Below the pieces are notes generated by a model. The model made no database searches and had not been told where the DNA came from. It saw nothing but the letters and a program-made list of their open reading frames with translations. Shown here one piece after another: positions 1 through 8,562 of a stretch of 44,054 bases of DNA; the stretch's first letter is position 1; each line of letters starts with the position of its first letter. The position numbers and the translations under genes are program-made. Origin of the DNA: Cyanobacteria bacterium REEB459 (GTDB lineage Bacteria; Cyanobacteriota; Cyanobacteriia; Phormidesmidales; Phormidesmidaceae); the NCBI GenBank assembly GCA_018970085.1, contig JAGWXD010000025.1, positions 1 to 44,054 on the forward strand, read 5' to 3'.

Positions 1-133
1 TCGGGGTGCCGGTGCGTTCATTAAACTGCTTACCGCAATCTCGGCACCGATATCGCTGCATCAGCGTTCCATTGGGGCGGGGTTCACGCCCGTTTTTCAT
101 AACCTGGTGGCTCTGGCAGTGAGGACAGTCCAT
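1..133 (-). mobile_element. Partial IS transposase, N-terminal zinc-finger end (IS1-type)
   Basis: The gene reads leftward from an ATG at 131-133 and runs off the window edge, so only 44 residues are visible. They begin MDCPHCQS and contain two CX2C pairs (CPHC and CRDC) about 23 residues apart, followed by GKQF. This is the zinc-ribbon start typical of IS1-family (InsA-like) and related cyanobacterial transposases, which bind the IS ends. The catalytic part lies outside the window, so I cannot say whether the element is intact. No terminal inverted repeat could be assigned between this start and ndhJ. Confidence 0.75.
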
Positions 134-373
134 AGCTTTGGAGTAATTACACTATAGCCATTTTACCTATCATCGCTTATCAGACCAGTACCCGAGTTTG
201 AAGGTAGGTTTCCTATGTAGCGATCCCATCCTTGACACAAACTACTTTACAAACCCGACTGTGCAGATTTTTGTTTAACCCCTGGTCCTGGTAACCATAG
301 GTCAACATCTATAGCTTGATCTACCACGGTTCTCTGCACACTCTCGAATTATGAAGTTCGCTTCAAAGCTGAC

Positions 374-919
374 TTAATAGGCATCCTGTAGCTCGTAGAA
401 ATCGGGAGAGATATAGTCTTTACGCAAGGGCCACCCAATCCAGTCTTCAGGCATTAATAGGCGCTTCAAGTTAGGATGACCTTCATAAATAATCCCGTAC
501 ATGTCGTAGCTTTCTCGCTCCTGCCAATCAGCCGATTTCCAAATCCAGTAGACAGAAGCTACTCGGGGCTCGCTCCGAGGCAGAAAAACTTTGACCCGTA
601 CTTCTTCGGGCCGATCAGCATGATCGCTCACCTTAATCAAATGATAGAAGCTAACCAGAGATAGCCCAGGGCCCTCATCGTAGGCACCCTGGCACTGGAG
701 ATAGTTAAATCCGTAGGCAAAGAGGGCAGTCGCCATGGGTAGAAGAAATTGGGGCTCCACCTTAATCACCTCCACTCCCCGATGGTCGGGGGGAGCTAAT
801 TCGTGGGCAAAGCCATTACTGGTAAGCCAGGTAGAAATTACCCCAGCCTCTACCAGAGGCGCTGCACTTGACTGCGCTTCTGACGGCAGCGAAACCTCTT
901 TAGAGTCGTCTGTAGCCAT
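374..919 (-). CDS. ndhJ: NAD(P)H-quinone oxidoreductase subunit J
   Basis: A 181-aa NuoC/30-kDa-type subunit of the cyanobacterial NDH-1 complex, which feeds electrons from ferredoxin to plastoquinone in thylakoid membranes for respiration and cyclic flow. The C-terminal half holds the family signature [20 protein letters not shown] followed by [16 protein letters not shown]. The N-terminal ~20 residues are low-complexity and variable, as in other cyanobacterial NdhJ. The ATG overlaps the ndhK stop codon by one base, so translation is probably coupled. It is the last gene of the ndhC-ndhK-ndhJ operon, in the order conserved in cyanobacteria and chloroplasts. Length and motifs look normal. Confidence 0.97.
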   Translation of the reverse strand: MATDDSKEVSLPSEAQSSAAPLVEAGVISTWLTSNGFAHELAPPDHRGVEVIKVEPQFLLPMATALFAYGFNYLQCQGAYDEGPGLSLVSFYHLIKVSDHADRPEEVRVKVFLPRSEPRVASVYWIWKSADWQERESYDMYGIIYEGHPNLKRLLMPEDWIGWPLRKDYISPDFYELQDAY

Positions 920-1662
920 TAAACTATCTCCTCGCCGGGGGCTGTTTCCAGAGTTTCGATTAAGGGTACACCCAGAGCTTCCATCAGTTCTCGAGGAGGC
1001 TTACTATGGCCACCGGTTTGTAGATACTGCCCGGTTAAAATCGGCGGCACCGGCTTGAAACCGTGAGCCCGTTCATAGAAACGATGGGTCTGCATAGTGT
1101 AAGCCCGATCCTGCATAGATTCGGTGGCGATTTTCTTACGCAATTTAACAATGGCATCGACAATAGCCTCAGGCCGGGGCGGACAGCCGGGAATGTAAAC
1201 ATCCACCGGTATGAGCTTATCTACTCCACGCACAGCGGAGGGAGAATCGCTGCTGAACATACCACCAGTAATAGTACAAGCCCCCATGGCAATCACGTAC
1301 TTTGGATCGGGCATCTGTTCGTAGAGCCTTACCAGGGCTGGGGCCATCTTCATGGTGACGGTTCCGGCGGTGATCAGCAAATCGGCTTGGCGAGGACTGG
1401 CCCGGGGCAACAAACCAAACCGATCAAAGTCAAACCGCGAACCAATGAGGGCGGCGAACTCAATGAAGCAACAGGCAGTACCATACAGCAGCGGAAACAG
1501 GCTGGAAAGGCGACACCAGTTGTAGAGATCATCTACGGTGGTGAGAATGACATTCTCTGAAAGATCGTGGGTAACCGTAGGTTGGGAGATCGGATTGGCA
1601 AGGGCTTCACCCGATGCCAGCAAACCACCGCCGCTATGGGCTGAGTCAAAATTTAAGACCAT
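919..1662 (-). CDS. ndhK: NAD(P)H-quinone oxidoreductase subunit K
   Basis: A 247-aa NuoB/20-kDa-type subunit that carries the terminal 4Fe-4S cluster (N2) passing electrons to plastoquinone. The expected cluster ligands are visible: the adjacent pair in [11 protein letters not shown], one Cys in [10 protein letters not shown] and one in [10 protein letters not shown]. Residues 1-35 form a variable N-terminal extension and the C-terminal ~45 residues are also variable, as usual for cyanobacteria. The gene overlaps ndhC by 10 bp upstream and ndhJ by 1 bp downstream, consistent with one operon and coupled translation. Confidence 0.97.
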   Translation of the reverse strand: MVLNFDSAHSGGGLLASGEALANPISQPTVTHDLSENVILTTVDDLYNWCRLSSLFPLLYGTACCFIEFAALIGSRFDFDRFGLLPRASPRQADLLITAGTVTMKMAPALVRLYEQMPDPKYVIAMGACTITGGMFSSDSPSAVRGVDKLIPVDVYIPGCPPRPEAIVDAIVKLRKKIATESMQDRAYTMQTHRFYERAHGFKPVPPILTGQYLQTGGHSKPPRELMEALGVPLIETLETAPGEEIV

Positions 1663-2015
1663 TCCAAAGCTCCCTTACGCCAGGCGTATACAAGACCAAT
1701 GACCAGAATGCCAATAAAAATTAGTGCTTCCAGGAAGGCTAATAGGCCCAACTGGTTAAAAGCTACTGCCCATGGATAGAGAAATACAGTTTCAACGTCA
1801 AAAATGACGAAAACCAAGGCAAACATATAATAGCGAATGTTGAACTGAATCCAGGCTCCGCCAATGGGCTCCATCCCTGACTCGTAGGTGGTTCGCCGAG
1901 CGGGTCCCCGTCCCACTGGCCGCAGCAGGGAGGAAGCACCCAGGGCCGCCACGGGCACCAGGCAGGAGATCATGAGAAATAGCAAGAAGTACTCGTAGCC
2001 GGAAAGAACAAACAC
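1653..2015 (-). CDS. ndhC: NAD(P)H-quinone oxidoreductase subunit 3
   Basis: A 120-aa NuoA-type membrane subunit of NDH-1 with three hydrophobic segments (about residues 7-30, 63-85 and 90-112). The conserved loop [20 protein letters not shown] and the following [15 protein letters not shown] are both present and diagnostic. It is the first gene of ndhC-ndhK-ndhJ. It starts at the ATG ending at 2015, and about 460 bp of non-coding DNA separates it from the divergent rubA, so the operon promoter should lie there. Length is exactly that of the family. Confidence 0.98.
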   Translation of the reverse strand: MFVLSGYEYFLLFLMISCLVPVAALGASSLLRPVGRGPARRTTYESGMEPIGGAWIQFNIRYYMFALVFVIFDVETVFLYPWAVAFNQLGLLAFLEALIFIGILVIGLVYAWRKGALEWS

Positions 2016-2478
2016 GGAGTAGTCACCAGGGATAGTACTAATTAACTTATTGACTGAGGCCTAACTACTACCCGAGCCACCTAATTGGAGACCAAGGCTA
2101 TTAGACGACCCGTTAGTTAGCGGACAAGTAGCAATTGCAAGGGTACCGACGCAAAGAACCAGGTAAATCACCTGAACTGTGTTTATGCCCCAGGTCAGGC
2201 AAATACCAAACCTTAGTTTAGAGTATGTCCTTAACCATGATTGTAATCTTAGGTCACATTCAAGGCAAAGTCAGGAAGATATTCATTGGAGACACTGATG
2301 CAATCCATAGGTTTGCTGAAGGCATTATCGGTCTGGGACGATCAGTCAGAAGCCCAACCATGTCATAATTATTTACAACTGGTGACAATAGCGACTTGTC
2401 TTTGGCCCTGTAGGTCTACTGTTTACCAGTTCGTTCGGGATTACGAGTGACTCGATTAGGTTTTATTTGTTTAGAGCT
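2016..2478. other. Divergent intergenic region ndhC/rubA
   Basis: These 463 bp separate two divergent operons and must hold both promoters. The sequence is more AT-rich than the flanking genes. I see no convincing ORF, no strong terminator and no confident -35/-10 pair on either strand. A short inverted pair CTAACTA / TAGTTAG occurs near 2061 and 2113, too weak to call a site. Confidence 0.4.
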
Positions 2479-2889
2479 ATGGGTTCTGAATCTGATACGT
2501 CCGCCGAATCTTTATCCCCGTTGGTTGAGGCTGAATCAGCAGTGGAGCAAACGGTTACTCCAGTGTCCCTATCCCCAGAGGAAATGGACTGCTACGAGTG
2601 TCTTGCCTGCGGTTATTCCTACGAGCCGACTAAGGGTGACAGCGTAGCCCGCATAGCTGCCGGCGTTGCCTTTGAAGAGTTGCCGGTAAATTGGCGTTGC
2701 CCGGTGTGTAGCGCCCCCAAGAAGCGTTTCACCAATATTGGACCAGTGGGGGCACCTTCAGGCTTTAAAGCCAACCTCAACTATGGTTTGGGGGTGAATC
2801 GACTCACTCCGGGTCAAAAGAACATTTTGATTTTTGGCGCCCTAGGTATGTTTTTCTTGCTTTTTTTGAGTTTCTATGGATTGCGCTAG
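2479..2889 (+). CDS. rubA: Membrane-anchored rubredoxin RubA
   Basis: A 136-aa rubredoxin with a C-terminal anchor. The iron ligands are the CX2CG pair at residues 41-44 (CLACG) and the second pair at 74-77 (CPVC), followed by APKKRF. One hydrophobic segment at about 114-133 ends the protein, placing it in the thylakoid membrane. In cyanobacteria RubA is needed for photosystem assembly, and its gene normally precedes ycf48 and psbEFLJ, as here. I chose the ATG at 2479. A TTG 12 bp upstream is in frame but less likely. Residues 1-30 are acidic and variable. Confidence 0.95.
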   Translation: MGSESDTSAESLSPLVEAESAVEQTVTPVSLSPEEMDCYECLACGYSYEPTKGDSVARIAAGVAFEELPVNWRCPVCSAPKKRFTNIGPVGAPSGFKANLNYGLGVNRLTPGQKNILIFGALGMFFLLFLSFYGLR

Positions 2890-3007
2890 GGGTTAATAGG
2901 GTCCTTCCTTGCCTGCAGCTTACCTCTGCCGGGTTCAGGGTCGGGGCTCAACCTAATGCCTTGGCGACTTAAATTTTTCCTTACCTAACTTACTCTCTGG
3001 ATGCCTT

Positions 3008-4012
3008 ATGTACGCTGCGTTGAACTGGTTAAGACGAATCATGATTGTGGTGGTTGCCCTGGGTTTAGCCACTAGTTGTTCTAACTACTTTTTACCAGAC
3101 GCGACTATTCATCCATGGCGAGCTGTGCAGTTGCCAACAGAGGCCACTCTGGCTGACATTGCCTTTACGGGAAATACCGACCACGGCTGGATCGTGGGTA
3201 ATCGCAATACCCTGTTAGAAACCCAGGATGGAGGAGATTCCTGGAGCCTCCACGACCTGAATCTGGGGGAGCAAGCCCATACCTTTACCTCCATTGATTT
3301 TGCTGGTGATGAGGGTTGGGTCACCGGTATGCCTTCGATTCTTTTACATACCGCTAACGGGGGTAAAACCTGGGAAAATATTCCTCTCAGTAATGAGTTG
3401 CCCGGTACTCCCTTTTTGATTACTGCCCTGGGTTCAAAATCTGCAGAAATGGCCACCGATATTGGTGCTATCTATCGTACTGAAGATGGCGGTCGCACCT
3501 GGAAAGCGATGGTTCAGGCTGCGGTTGGGGTGGTGCGCAATATGACCCGCTCCACTGATGGCCGTTACGTAGCCGTCTCTTCCCGGGGCAACTTCTATTC
3601 TACCTGGGCCCCGGGACAGGATGAATGGATTCCCCACAATCGTCAAAATTCTCGCCGTCTGCAGAATATGGGTTTTGACAAGGCCGGTAAGCTTTGGGCG
3701 ATCGCCCGGGGTGGTCAGGTGAGGTTTTCTAACTCTCGGGCCGCTGACGATTTTGCCGCCGCCCTTAGCCCTGAATTTGGTACCAGTTGGGGCTTACTGG
3801 ACATTGCCTTCCGCACCAATGACGAGATTTGGATTACCGGCGGGGGTGGCAATTTGCTATGTAGCCTGGATGGGGGTCAAACCTGGTTAAAGGACAAAGC
3901 TGTCAATGACGTTCCCTCTAATTTTTACCGGATTGTCTTTGAAGCGCCTGATCGGGGCTTTATTTTGGGACAGCGGGGAACTATTCTAAAGTATGACCCG
4001 CAGGCGGTTTAA
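3008..4012 (+). CDS. ycf48: Photosystem II assembly factor Ycf48 (HCF136-like)
   Basis: A 334-aa lumenal beta-propeller protein that assists early D1 insertion and PSII repair. The N-terminus has a basic stretch (LNWLRR), a hydrophobic core and a lipobox ending LATSC, so the mature protein is probably a lipoprotein. The body shows repeated propeller blades with the sialidase-like motif, for example TQDGGDSW, TANGGKTW, TEDGGRTW and SLDGGQTW. It lies between rubA and psbE, the arrangement known from many cyanobacteria. Length is normal. Confidence 0.96.
   Translation: MYAALNWLRRIMIVVVALGLATSCSNYFLPDATIHPWRAVQLPTEATLADIAFTGNTDHGWIVGNRNTLLETQDGGDSWSLHDLNLGEQAHTFTSIDFAGDEGWVTGMPSILLHTANGGKTWENIPLSNELPGTPFLITALGSKSAEMATDIGAIYRTEDGGRTWKAMVQAAVGVVRNMTRSTDGRYVAVSSRGNFYSTWAPGQDEWIPHNRQNSRRLQNMGFDKAGKLWAIARGGQVRFSNSRAADDFAAALSPEFGTSWGLLDIAFRTNDEIWITGGGGNLLCSLDGGQTWLKDKAVNDVPSNFYRIVFEAPDRGFILGQRGTILKYDPQAV
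3698..3705. repeat. HIP1 octamers (example; scattered through window)
   Basis: GCGATCGC, the highly iterated palindrome of many cyanobacteria, occurs here and at 4501-4508, 7651-7658, 11254-11261, 18590-18597 and 21365-21372, among other places in coding DNA. It supports the cyanobacterial assignment. Confidence 0.9.
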
Positions 4013-4042
4013 AGTTGGGGGCCAAATTGGTCATCGCAAACC

Positions 4043-4071
4043 TTGTTAGGGTCTACAGCATTCTCTATGAT
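4043..4071 (+). promoter_or_regulatory. Putative sigma70-type promoter of psbEFLJ
   Basis: TTGTTA (4043-4048) and TATGAT (4066-4071) are separated by 17 bp, a good match to -35/-10 spacing, and lie 38 bp before the psbE start. A short iteration of GATTA follows at 4069-4082 and a purine-rich GGAGAG ribosome site lies at 4097-4102. This suggests psbEFLJ can be transcribed separately from rubA-ycf48. It rests on consensus matching only. Confidence 0.5.
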
Positions 4072-4108
4072 TAGATTAGATTCTTTGTGTTAGATAGGAG
4101 AGTTTGAC

Positions 4109-4357
4109 ATGGCAGGTACTACTGGAGAGCGTCCCTTCGGCGATATTGTCACCAGTATTCGCTATTGGATTATCCATAGCATTACTATTCCGATGCTGTT
4201 TATCGCCGGTTGGTTGTTTGTTAGTACAGGGCTGGCCTACGATGCCTTTGGTACCCCCCGGCCCAATGACTACTACCCAGACAACCAAATGCAGTTGCCG
4301 ATTCTTAGCGATCGCTTCGAGGCAAAACAACAAATTGATACCTTTTCAGGTCAGTAG
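4109..4357 (+). CDS. psbE: Cytochrome b559 alpha subunit
   Basis: An 82-aa protein whose sequence ([20 protein letters not shown]...) is the canonical PsbE. The haem ligand is the His in [11 protein letters not shown], at the start of the single transmembrane helix (about residues 19-40). The rest is lumenal. Together with PsbF it binds the haem at the core of photosystem II and is required for reaction-centre assembly. First gene of psbE-psbF-psbL-psbJ. Confidence 0.98.
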   Translation: MAGTTGERPFGDIVTSIRYWIIHSITIPMLFIAGWLFVSTGLAYDAFGTPRPNDYYPDNQMQLPILSDRFEAKQQIDTFSGQ

Positions 4358-4398
4358 AGCAGAGTTCTAGACACCGACTTTTTGTTTTTTTAAGCGCC

Positions 4399-4533
4399 AT
4401 GCAAAGTAATTCCCCCAACCAACAAATTACCTACCCTATCTTTACAGTCCGCTGGTTAGCCGTTCATACCCTGGGTGTGCCCAGTGTCTTTTTCCTAGGC
4501 GCGATCGCCGCCATGCAGTTTATTCAGCGCTAG
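4399..4533 (+). CDS. psbF: Cytochrome b559 beta subunit
   Basis: A 44-aa single-helix protein read from the ATG at 4399 to TAG at 4531-4533. It begins [20 protein letters not shown] and contains the haem-ligand His in [11 protein letters not shown], then the membrane segment [14 protein letters not shown]. It pairs with PsbE in photosystem II. The gap to psbE is 41 bp and to psbL 9 bp. A HIP1 octamer (4501-4508) is embedded in the codons for AIA. Confidence 0.97.
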   Translation: MQSNSPNQQITYPIFTVRWLAVHTLGVPSVFFLGAIAAMQFIQR

Positions 4534-4542
4534 TATCTTTCC

Positions 4543-4662
4543 ATGGAACGTACTCCCAATCCCAATAAGCAACCTGTTGAATTAAACCGTACATCCCTCT
4601 TTCTGGGCTTGTTATTGGTATTTGTTCTGGGCTTGCTGTTTTCTAGTTACTTCTTCAATTAG
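4543..4662 (+). CDS. psbL: Photosystem II protein PsbL
   Basis: A 39-aa single-helix PSII subunit from the ATG at 4543 to TAG at 4660-4662. It starts [20 protein letters not shown] and ends FSSYFFN, both typical. PsbL sits at the PSII monomer interface near QA and supports electron transfer to plastoquinone. It follows psbF by 9 bp. Confidence 0.97.
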   Translation: MERTPNPNKQPVELNRTSLFLGLLLVFVLGLLFSSYFFN

Positions 4663-4722
4663 GCAAAAATAGGTCATTCCAGTCTTAAACCGGATAACCA
4701 ATGGACCAATCTGGTGAGGCCA

Positions 4723-4741
4723 TAGGTCGGAGATCGACCTA
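4723..4741 (+). other. Hairpin in the psbL-psbJ spacer
   Basis: TAGGTCG and CGACCTA form a perfect 7-bp stem around a 5-nt loop. A distal GGAC (4703-4706) can also pair with GTCC (4742-4745). It lies in a 158-nt spacer where psbL and psbJ are usually much closer. No T-run follows, so a processing or RNA-stability element is as likely as attenuation. Confidence 0.45.
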
Positions 4742-4820
4742 GTCCAACTGGGGTGAATACTTTACCCCAAATGTTTAGAGAAAAGTGATTAATCAATCTG
4801 GCTAGTTAGGAGATCAAAAC

Positions 4821-4940
4821 ATGCTTCAGAGTGGGCGAATTCCTTTGTGGATTGTGGCAACTGTAGCCGGTACCGGAGTTTTAGTGGTAGTGGGTTTATT
4901 TTTCTATGGAGCCTACGCTGGTGTAGGTTCTGCTATGTAA
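4821..4940 (+). CDS. psbJ: Photosystem II protein PsbJ
   Basis: A 39-aa single-helix PSII subunit from the ATG at 4821 to TAA at 4938-4940, preceded by TTAGGAGATC as ribosome site. It reads [20 protein letters not shown], then the hydrophobic helix and a [10 protein letters not shown] end, matching PsbJ. It affects electron flow on the acceptor side and PSII assembly. It closes the psbEFLJ unit but is separated from psbL by an unusually long 158-nt spacer. Confidence 0.97.
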   Translation: MLQSGRIPLWIVATVAGTGVLVVVGLFFYGAYAGVGSAM

Positions 4941-5113
4941 GCCGACTGCGATAGAATGACAACCAGTCTGGGGCCATGGCCTGGATCCTGCGGTCTAGGC
5001 AGCTCCCTGGGGGGTAACCTTAGGAATCAATCAGGGGCTTGCTAGGGCTGGGGGTTATTCTTTCGGTTTACTGTTTTCAGGACTTGACAAATCCTTCCCA
5101 AATCCTATCAACG

Positions 5114-6034
5114 ATGCAGGCTAGCCACTTTCCTGAGGTCCAAGTTCTAACCTGGACCTGGCAAGATTTACCGATTCGATATCAGCGATCGGGCAGCGGT
5201 GGTAGCAACCTGGTTCTGATCCACGGATTTGGGGCTAGTAGCGACCATTGGCGCTATAACCTGCCAGAACTGGCCCACCATCATCGGGTCTTTGCTATTG
5301 ATCTGCTGGGGTTTGGTTTTTCTGCCAAGCCTGCCCCAGGGCTTAAGCGTACCCCAGACCAGATCCCCTATACCTTTACCACCTGGGGAGAACAACTGGT
5401 AGCGTTTTGTAGAGAGGTGGTGGGTGCACCGGCCTTTTTGATCGGTAACTCGATTGGTTGTGTGGTTGCTTTGCAAACCGCAGTTCTGGCCCCTGAACTG
5501 GTTCAAGGATTAATTCTGCTGAATTGTTCTTTACGCCAGTTTCATCAACGCAAGCAGCCTGAGCTGGCCTGGCATGAACGTGTCGCTGTGCCCTGGATAC
5601 AGCGTTTACTGGGTAATCGGATGATCGGTCGGCTATTTTTCTCTGCCATTGCCCAACCAGGCACCCTCAAAACTATTCTCAAGCAGGCTTACGCCAATTC
5701 TGATGCCGTTACCGATGAGTTAGTCGACCTGTTGCTGGCCCCTGCTCGAGAACCAGGAGCAGCAGAAGTATTTATCGCATTTTTGCGCTATTCCCAGGGG
5801 CCTCTGGCAGAAGACCTCTTACCTCAGATTCAGGTTCCTGTGTTGATCGCTTGGGGTGAAGCTGATCCCTGGGAACCCATTGGTCTGGGGCGAGAATTGG
5901 CTAACTATCCAGCAGTAGAGGAGTTTATTACTTTGCCTGGGGTGGGGCATTGTCCCCATGATGAAGCTCCCCAGCAGGTTAACCAACTGTTACTGCGGTG
6001 GCTAGAACGCCATGGTTCTGGAGTGATTACCTAG
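5114..6034 (+). CDS. Alpha/beta-fold hydrolase
   Basis: About 306 aa from the ATG at 5114. An in-frame TTG at 5039 would add 25 residues and is less likely. The fold motifs are clear: the oxyanion-loop LIHGFGASSDHW, the nucleophile elbow GNSIGC (GxSxG), the acid region WGEADPWEP and the catalytic His in GVGHCPHDEAP. This makes an active serine hydrolase likely, but the substrate cannot be read from sequence. Similar proteins are common in cyanobacteria as putative esterases or haloperoxidase-like enzymes. It follows psbJ by 173 bp with no visible link to photosystem function. Confidence 0.88.
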   Translation: MQASHFPEVQVLTWTWQDLPIRYQRSGSGGSNLVLIHGFGASSDHWRYNLPELAHHHRVFAIDLLGFGFSAKPAPGLKRTPDQIPYTFTTWGEQLVAFCREVVGAPAFLIGNSIGCVVALQTAVLAPELVQGLILLNCSLRQFHQRKQPELAWHERVAVPWIQRLLGNRMIGRLFFSAIAQPGTLKTILKQAYANSDAVTDELVDLLLAPAREPGAAEVFIAFLRYSQGPLAEDLLPQIQVPVLIAWGEADPWEPIGLGRELANYPAVEEFITLPGVGHCPHDEAPQQVNQLLLRWLERHGSGVIT

Positions 6035-6143
6035 GGGCTAAGGTTGTCGCTACCAGGGATGGAGAGCGTTGACTTGACTGAGCTACCCTTTCAAGGCATG
6101 GTAGAACAACCTGGATCGCAAATTTCCATACCTTTTGGTGTCT

Positions 6144-7016
6144 ATGCCTTGGTCTCGGATTATTAGTGGCCTAGTCGCCATTGTTATGGCCCTGGCTATG
6201 ATTATTCTGGGGGGCTGGTATTTTACTCTGAGTTTTGGGTTAATTGTCTTACTAGGTCAATTAGAAATTTTTAGGTTGGTGCAGGCCAAAGGTATTGTGC
6301 CGGCAACTAAAACCACTCTGGTGGTGAGTCAGATGGTGCTGATCGCCGCCTATCTGTCCCCTCCCCTGGCGGATGCCCTGCTGCCTCTGGCGGGCACCTT
6401 TATCTGTTTTTATTTGTTGTTTCAACCCCAGGTAGCCACCATTGCTGATGTGGCTGCTTCCATTCTCGGTCTGTTTTATGGCGGCTATCTACCCAGCTTT
6501 TGGATTCGTTTACGGAATTTAGACCAGGTCCAGGCTGCAAATCTGCCATTGCAAGGCTATTGGCCACAAAACTGGCGCCTGGATTGGCACAGTTTGCCCG
6601 AGGGTCTCACTCTCACCCTGCTGGGCTTTGCCTGTATTTGGGCTGCCGATATTGGAGCCTATACCGCAGGTAAGGTGATTGGCCGTACTCCCCTATCGAA
6701 TATTAGTCCAAAGAAAACGGTAGAAGGGGCTTTGTTTGGCCTGGTGGCCAGTACCCTGGTCGCGGTAGTTGGCAGCTACAGACTAAATTGGCCCATGGCT
6801 CCCCTCTCTGGTGTCGCCTTAGGTGTCATGGTAGGCACCTCCAGCCTATTGGGCGACTTAATTGAGTCTCTGATGAAACGAGACGCCGGAGTTAAGGACT
6901 CGGGTGATTTGATTCCGGGCCACGGAGGCATTCTCGATCGCACTGATAGTTACGTCTTCACCGGAGCTCTGATGTTTTACTTTGTCACCTTGCTCCTACC
7001 GCTGATTGGCTCTTAG
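6144..7016 (+). CDS. cdsA: Phosphatidate cytidylyltransferase (CDP-diglyceride synthase)
   Basis: A 290-aa integral membrane protein from the ATG at 6144 (a TTG three codons upstream is also in frame). It makes CDP-diacylglycerol from phosphatidate and CTP, the precursor of phosphatidylglycerol, which cyanobacterial thylakoids require. The C-terminal family signature SLMKRDAGVKDSGDLIPGHG followed by GILDRTDS is complete. Multiple hydrophobic helices fill the rest. It is convergent with trxA, and only 7 bp separate the two stop codons. Confidence 0.95.
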   Translation: MPWSRIISGLVAIVMALAMIILGGWYFTLSFGLIVLLGQLEIFRLVQAKGIVPATKTTLVVSQMVLIAAYLSPPLADALLPLAGTFICFYLLFQPQVATIADVAASILGLFYGGYLPSFWIRLRNLDQVQAANLPLQGYWPQNWRLDWHSLPEGLTLTLLGFACIWAADIGAYTAGKVIGRTPLSNISPKKTVEGALFGLVASTLVAVVGSYRLNWPMAPLSGVALGVMVGTSSLLGDLIESLMKRDAGVKDSGDLIPGHGGILDRTDSYVFTGALMFYFVTLLLPLIGS

Positions 7017-7023
7017 AGCCAGA

Positions 7024-7374
7024 CTAGGCCACCTTCAGCAGGGCCTCTAACTTGGTCGCCAGATTTTCTTTGTCGACTACCCCCTCGATGGTTTCCACGG
7101 GTTTTCCCTGGTTAAAGAAGATCAAGGTAGGAATGGCGCTGACATCGTATTGAAGAGCCAGGTCATCCTGCTCGTCGACATTGAGCTTGGCAATCTTGGC
7201 CCTACCTTGAAAGTCTGCCGCTAGGTCATCCATAATTGGATTCATAATTCGGCAGGGACCGCACCAGGCTGCCCAAAAATCTACCAGCACGGGTACATCA
7301 CTGTGTAAAACTTCGTTAGCAAAGTTCTCAGCGGTGAGAGTCAAATACTTTTGCTCTGCTGTTTGTTCCGTCAT
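7024..7374 (-). CDS. trxA: Thioredoxin
   Basis: A 116-aa thioredoxin with the redox motif in FWAAWCGPCRIMNP, the cis-Pro loop AIPTLIFF and the following GKPVETIEG. I chose the internal ATG at 7374 (MTEQTAEQKYL). An upstream start would add an arginine-rich MRRPRA leader not seen in the family. The enzyme reduces disulfides in metabolic targets. It is transcribed toward cdsA and lies downstream of the ExbB-like gene on the same strand, with a 125-nt gap. Confidence 0.95.
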   Translation of the reverse strand: MTEQTAEQKYLTLTAENFANEVLHSDVPVLVDFWAAWCGPCRIMNPIMDDLAADFQGRAKIAKLNVDEQDDLALQYDVSAIPTLIFFNQGKPVETIEGVVDKENLATKLEALLKVA

Positions 7375-7499
7375 TGCTCTAGGTCTCCTCACCGAACTGG
7401 CTGAAAGAATCGTGTTGACTGCTTTAGAGTACTTTACCCTATTCGTCTAAATAGACAAGGAGGGTTTAATGGCAAATCCATAAACAATTCCTATGCCAA

Positions 7500-8156
7500 T
7501 CACCAGGTATCCCGGGGGGAAGGGGGTATGGAACGACTGGCCTGCCGGCAATGGCGACGATGCAGGATTTCTAGCTTACCAGCGGCTTCTTGGAGAAAGG
7601 CCCGCTGGCGGCGGTAGAGACCTTGAAATAAGTTGGCGAACAGCAGGGCTGCGATCGCCACCACCAACCCCGCTGCCGTTGAGGTGAGGGCCTCTCCAAC
7701 CCCCATGGTGACCCCCGTACTAGAGGCCGCTCCCCCTTCTGAAATCCGAATGGAAGAGAGCACCTGCATTAGCCCCAGCACCGTACCCAATAGCCCCAGC
7801 AGAGGAGCCACTCCGACAACGGTCTCGAAGAGAGTTTGAAACCGTTTCAGCAGGGGCAACTCGGCCTGGGCTGAGCTTTCTAAAGCCAGGGTAAATTCCT
7901 CTGGAGTCGCTTCACCCAGGCTAAGGGCCGCCATAAAGATACGGGCTGCTGGCAGATGCAGATACTGCTTAAGCTTGGCGATCGCCCACTCCGGATGCTG
8001 TTGATAGGTTGTCAAAATATCTTCCACAAGGCTTTTTTGCTGACGACTGAGCCGCAGCCAGAACCAGCTACGTTCGATCACCAGGGCCAGAGTAACCAGG
8101 GAAAAACCCAGCAGGGGCACCATCACCACGCCCCCGGTAGTAAACCAATTAGCCAT
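7500..8156 (-). CDS. MotA/TolQ/ExbB-family proton channel protein
   Basis: A 218-aa membrane protein with three hydrophobic segments (about residues 8-28, 108-132 and 155-180). The conserved core VVGVAPLLGLLGTVLGLMQV and the later GEALTSTAAGLVVAIAALL match ExbB/TolQ, which use the proton gradient to drive TonB or Tol transport across the periplasm. No exbD or tolR partner lies next to it. A TonB-like protein is encoded far away at 39769. Thioredoxin follows on the same strand. The C-terminal tail (SIPPSPRDTW) is short and polar. Confidence 0.9.
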   Translation of the reverse strand: MANWFTTGGVVMVPLLGFSLVTLALVIERSWFWLRLSRQQKSLVEDILTTYQQHPEWAIAKLKQYLHLPAARIFMAALSLGEATPEEFTLALESSAQAELPLLKRFQTLFETVVGVAPLLGLLGTVLGLMQVLSSIRISEGGAASSTGVTMGVGEALTSTAAGLVVAIAALLFANLFQGLYRRQRAFLQEAAGKLEILHRRHCRQASRSIPPSPRDTW

Positions 8157-8562
8157 TGCGATGCCTACCAGATTGCTGTTCCATCATAGGCGAGTCGGGG
8201 CTGATCAAAGCAATCGGGTCCGGGATAAGGCCATCTCCCCTGCCAGAGATACAGGCGGGGAGATGGCAGGGCCCTTAACCTAAACCAGAGCCCACGGAGG
8301 TAACGCCCCCTTGGGCAGGAAAAATATCCTAAACATTGGGTCAGTACCATGACCTATGGTTATTATTTAGATAGGGAATGGATAGATGCCACAGCAGGTC
8401 TCAATAGTGAACGGCCAGGGCAAATCACTCGGAGCTGCTTAGACACCAGTGCCTTGCTGTCTGAGCCCAGGTGCTGCCTGGCTAATCCTTTCCCTGGCTG
8501 CCAAAATTGCCCAAAATTGCTTTGAATTTCCTATTCCCTCACTCCATCACCTCCCTAAACCC
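8157..8562. other. Divergent intergenic region exbB-like/PHP
   Basis: About 406 bp between divergent genes. It holds a strong hairpin at 8231-8266 (listed separately) and an AT-rich patch near 8355-8385. A 61-codon reading frame on the minus strand (8165-8350) crosses the hairpin and resembles nothing I recognise, so I treat the region as non-coding. Confidence 0.4.
8231..8266. other. Strong hairpin upstream of the exbB-like gene
   Basis: CCATCTCCCC (8231-8240) pairs perfectly with GGGGAGATGG (8257-8266). Past one bulged T (8241), GCC pairs with GGC, giving 13 bp around a 9-nt loop. It lies 75 bp upstream of the ExbB-like start, so it may be in that gene's 5' leader. No T-run flanks it on either strand, which argues against a simple terminator. 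Confidence 0.6.

Noticed and set aside
352-365. TGAAG-TTCG-CTTCA hairpin just after ndhJ
   Set aside because: The stem is only 5 bp with no T-tract in the direction of ndhJ transcription, too weak to call a terminator.
1063-1560. 165-codon plus-strand frame opposite ndhK
   Set aside because: It is the antisense shadow of a gene with all expected cluster ligands.
5039-5113. TTG-started extension of the alpha/beta hydrolase with a hydrophobic leader
   Set aside because: An in-frame ATG at 5114 starts closer to the fold core. The extension has no good ribosome site, so a signal peptide is not claimed.
8165-8350. 61-codon minus-strand frame upstream of the ExbB-like gene
   Set aside because: It crosses a strong hairpin and has no recognisable protein features or conserved motif.
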